Source: Casuarina equisetifolia (Eukaryota > Streptophyta > Magnoliopsida > Fagales > Casuarinaceae). From it: 64,000 bases of DNA. Below, in pieces: positions 62,201 to 64,000 of the stretch. The translations under genes and the position numbers were made by a program. The DNA is taken from positions 24,017,258-24,081,257 of the forward strand of contig CM052354.1 of assembly GCA_028551475.1 (NCBI GenBank), written 5' to 3'. The notes beneath the pieces were generated by a model that saw only the letters and a program-made list of their open reading frames with translations, did not search any database and was not told where the DNA came from. The first letter of the stretch is position 1; the number at the start of each line of letters is the position of its first letter.

Positions 62201-64000
62201 CAAGGATTTTACGAGATTTGGCTTACTACGCAGTGCCCCCAAACCTGACTAACAGTTGAGTTTTACAGACATACAAGTACTTATTAGAAAAGGCCATGTC
62301 AAGAAAATTGGTAAGTATGTTATTTCATCTAAATGAGTTTTGACAGGTTAAGGTTGTTTAACCCATTACGCAGAAGATCAAGTCCTTGTTCAAGTGCTAT
62401 AAATCCACACATAGCCAATTTAATCAGAACCGCTACCCCCCCAATGTATAGAATCAACCATCAACTGATATAACTTACAGCTGCCATAAGCTTTGGTATT
62501 CTCCAATTTCAGCAGGAATAGAATCCGATATATTGTTATTCCTTAGTATTCTGCAGCACATATAACCAAGCTGTCAATTGATTTCCAGAAGCAACAAGGA
62601 TAAGAGAGGAAAAGCTAAAATATGTTAGTATCATGCATTGGCACTCAGAAAAGAGAAAAATGACAGCCGTGAAATAGAAAGAGAAGCACCAACTTATGTG
62701 GTTCAGCAAGACAGCCTATATTCACACTATGATCAGGGTCAATTCACAGTATCAAATTGGCAAATAGAAAAATTTCACCTCTCTTCTTTCTCACTTTATG
62801 TTACAACAGTAGCAGCAGAGTGTTTCCTTGCACCCCAGCCTGTGGCCCATGGCCCATAGGCCTTTGGCCTTGTGCAAATGTCCCTCTTCGGTGCACAAGT
62901 ATCCAGACCAAAATACACTCTTACAGCAGTTACATACGAAAAAATTGAATTATAGGCTGAAACTCTTACAAGATGCTTAAAGACTTCATGTCCGTAATGA
63001 ATGCTAATGAAGAGCTTCCATTAGATAAATCACTTATTCTCCTGCATTGAAGTCATATGTCGAATTACGCAAAGATCTGCAACATATAAAGAAAAGGCTG
63101 AAATACACTTTTGCTTCCTGAAATTTAGAGGTTCAACTTTTGATCTGTTAAAAGGAGTCATTTCACCCCTACAGAGAAAAAAATTGCAATTTCATCCAGA
63201 AATGTTGTTTGCATGTTTTGGTCCATCAGCTGTGAAATGTCACTTGCCTAATAGAAGGCTGGTGTAACAGGTCATATCTATTCATGGTAGATGGATAGAA
63301 GCACCACGTTACAACCTCTTAAATTTTGAGATATAGAAACCATTTGGTTCGGGGGTGAAATTGAATTTGGGATGATTTTCATGGGCCAAAGGAGTATTTT
63401 AGACGGAAGAAAATTAACTAACAGTCATGGACACTCACAAGTCTGTCAGGGAGGTTAACTTGGAAAATGTAGATGGTATTGAACCTTCAAAAGAATTTCC
63501 TTGAAGCCTCCTACAGAAATATAAGTAGTGCCTGATTGTAAGCTGTTGCTAAATCAATTTCAAGTGAAATAAGCAGTTATAGACTACTTTTCTTCTTGTA
63601 ACAGTTTCTCATCAACAAGAAGATGCTACATTAAGAAAATCTAGCGTCCAAGTAGGTGTGACTGAACAAAAATAAAGAGAAAAGTCCTGATAAGATCATC
63701 CTACAGTGTCCCTAGAGTTGACCAATTCCCTATGAAGTCAGGTATCTGACCAGTGAGCCCAGTGTTTGATCCCAACCTGCAACAAACAGAAATATTTCCT
63801 CAAACAGCAGGAATCAAATGTTTGATTAGCAATCAGGTTCAATTTATCTTACATTACAATCAGGTTCCGTAGATTAGCAAATGTTTGAGGAATCTCCCCA
63901 CTAACTCCAGAACTATCAAAGTAGCTGTCAAGAAAGAAGATCAAAAATTGTATTGCGATTTGATAGTAGCTTCATCATAAATAAATGAAGGATGAATGAC
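53272..64000 (-). CDS. LRR-VIII-2 receptor-like kinase with malectin domain (5' end outside window)
   Basis: Eighteen exons, 5' to 3': 63853-63924, 63705-63776, 63439-63510, 62970-63041, 62479-62550, 61950-62021, 61801-61866, 61310-61375, 61162-61206, 58816-58880, 57828-58201, 56779-56977, 55468-55629, 54905-55023, 54389-54599, 54065-54296, 53819-53969, 53272-53655. They keep frame for 834 residues. Six 72-nt and two 66-nt exons each encode about one LRR ('[19 protein letters not shown]'). Next come '[13 protein letters not shown]', a malectin domain ('[17 protein letters not shown]', '[19 protein letters not shown]'), a TM segment ('[20 protein letters not shown]') and an active-type kinase: 'VAVKQL', '[13 protein letters not shown]', 'ISDFGLAKL', '[11 protein letters not shown]'. 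It is an RD kinase of the At1g56130/At1g56140 type, at the plasma membrane; ligand unknown. The signal peptide and first LRRs lie beyond 64000. Confidence 0.95.
57004..57165. repeat. Low-complexity ATA/AAC-rich degenerate microsatellite in a receptor-kinase intron
   Basis: Degenerate trinucleotide runs ('aacaacattgacaataac', 'gataataatgatag') inside the intron between the two malectin exons. The long hydrophobic frame on the minus strand here is an artefact of the repeat. Confidence 0.7.
59103..60133. repeat. Dispersed repeat, copy B (in a receptor-kinase intron)
   Basis: A longer version of the element at 51711-52606, lying in the 2.3-kb intron between exons 61162-61206 and 58816-58880. An (AC)n run follows at 60309-60325. 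It contains no intact ORF. Confidence 0.8.

Noticed and set aside
1..64000. CRISPR arrays, phage, toxin-antitoxin or biosynthetic clusters
   Set aside because: No regularly spaced repeats and no bacterial-type operons; every recognised gene is a plant nuclear gene.

Overview
This is nuclear DNA from a flowering plant, probably a woody eudicot. The evidence is AT-rich intergenic DNA, long GT-AG introns, and recognisable plant gene families: CYP59, an SPIKE1 fragment, plastid acetylornithine aminotransferase, a PMEI-type inhibitor, an LRR-VIII malectin receptor kinase, and an F-box protein with an F-box-associated domain. I see no bacterial operons, CRISPR arrays, phage genes or intact rRNA/tRNA genes.

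Layout. 0-10 kb: an F-box gene (minus), an inverted, internally deleted copy of the 3' half of the CYP59 gene (1.92-5.03 kb), and a weakly supported multi-exon minus-strand gene (about 6.8-9.3 kb). 10-16 kb: the front part of a DUF627/DUF629 gene that stops early, followed by a 3.8-kb segment holding a broken five-exon fragment of the DOCK-family GEF SPIKE1. A perfect 50-bp direct repeat flanks this segment. 16.5-27 kb: an intact PMEI/invertase-inhibitor gene, a three-exon acetylornithine aminotransferase gene and a three-exon TPR gene. 28.9-38.4 kb: a complete 14-exon CYP59 gene (cyclophilin, RRM, zinc knuckle, charged tail), whose 1875-nt spliced CDS keeps frame throughout.

39-42.9 kb is gene-poor and probably TE-derived. 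42.9-50 kb holds an eight-exon organellar peptidyl-tRNA hydrolase, a single-exon membrane protein of unknown function and a single-exon ESCRT-III CHMP1. From 53.3 kb to the right edge runs a minus-strand LRR-VIII receptor kinase. I could model 18 of its exons (834 residues); its first exons lie outside the window. A roughly 1-kb dispersed repeat occurs once upstream of it and once inside one of its introns.

The genes are functionally unrelated neighbours (arginine synthesis, mitochondrial translation, splicing/transcription, endosomal sorting, cell-surface signalling), as expected in a plant chromosome. I found no undescribed multigene system. The notable biology is structural: a large inverted duplication with an internal deletion, capture of intron-containing SPIKE1 DNA beside a truncated gene with a direct-repeat signature, and an exon-like relic shared between the two arms of the inverted duplication.
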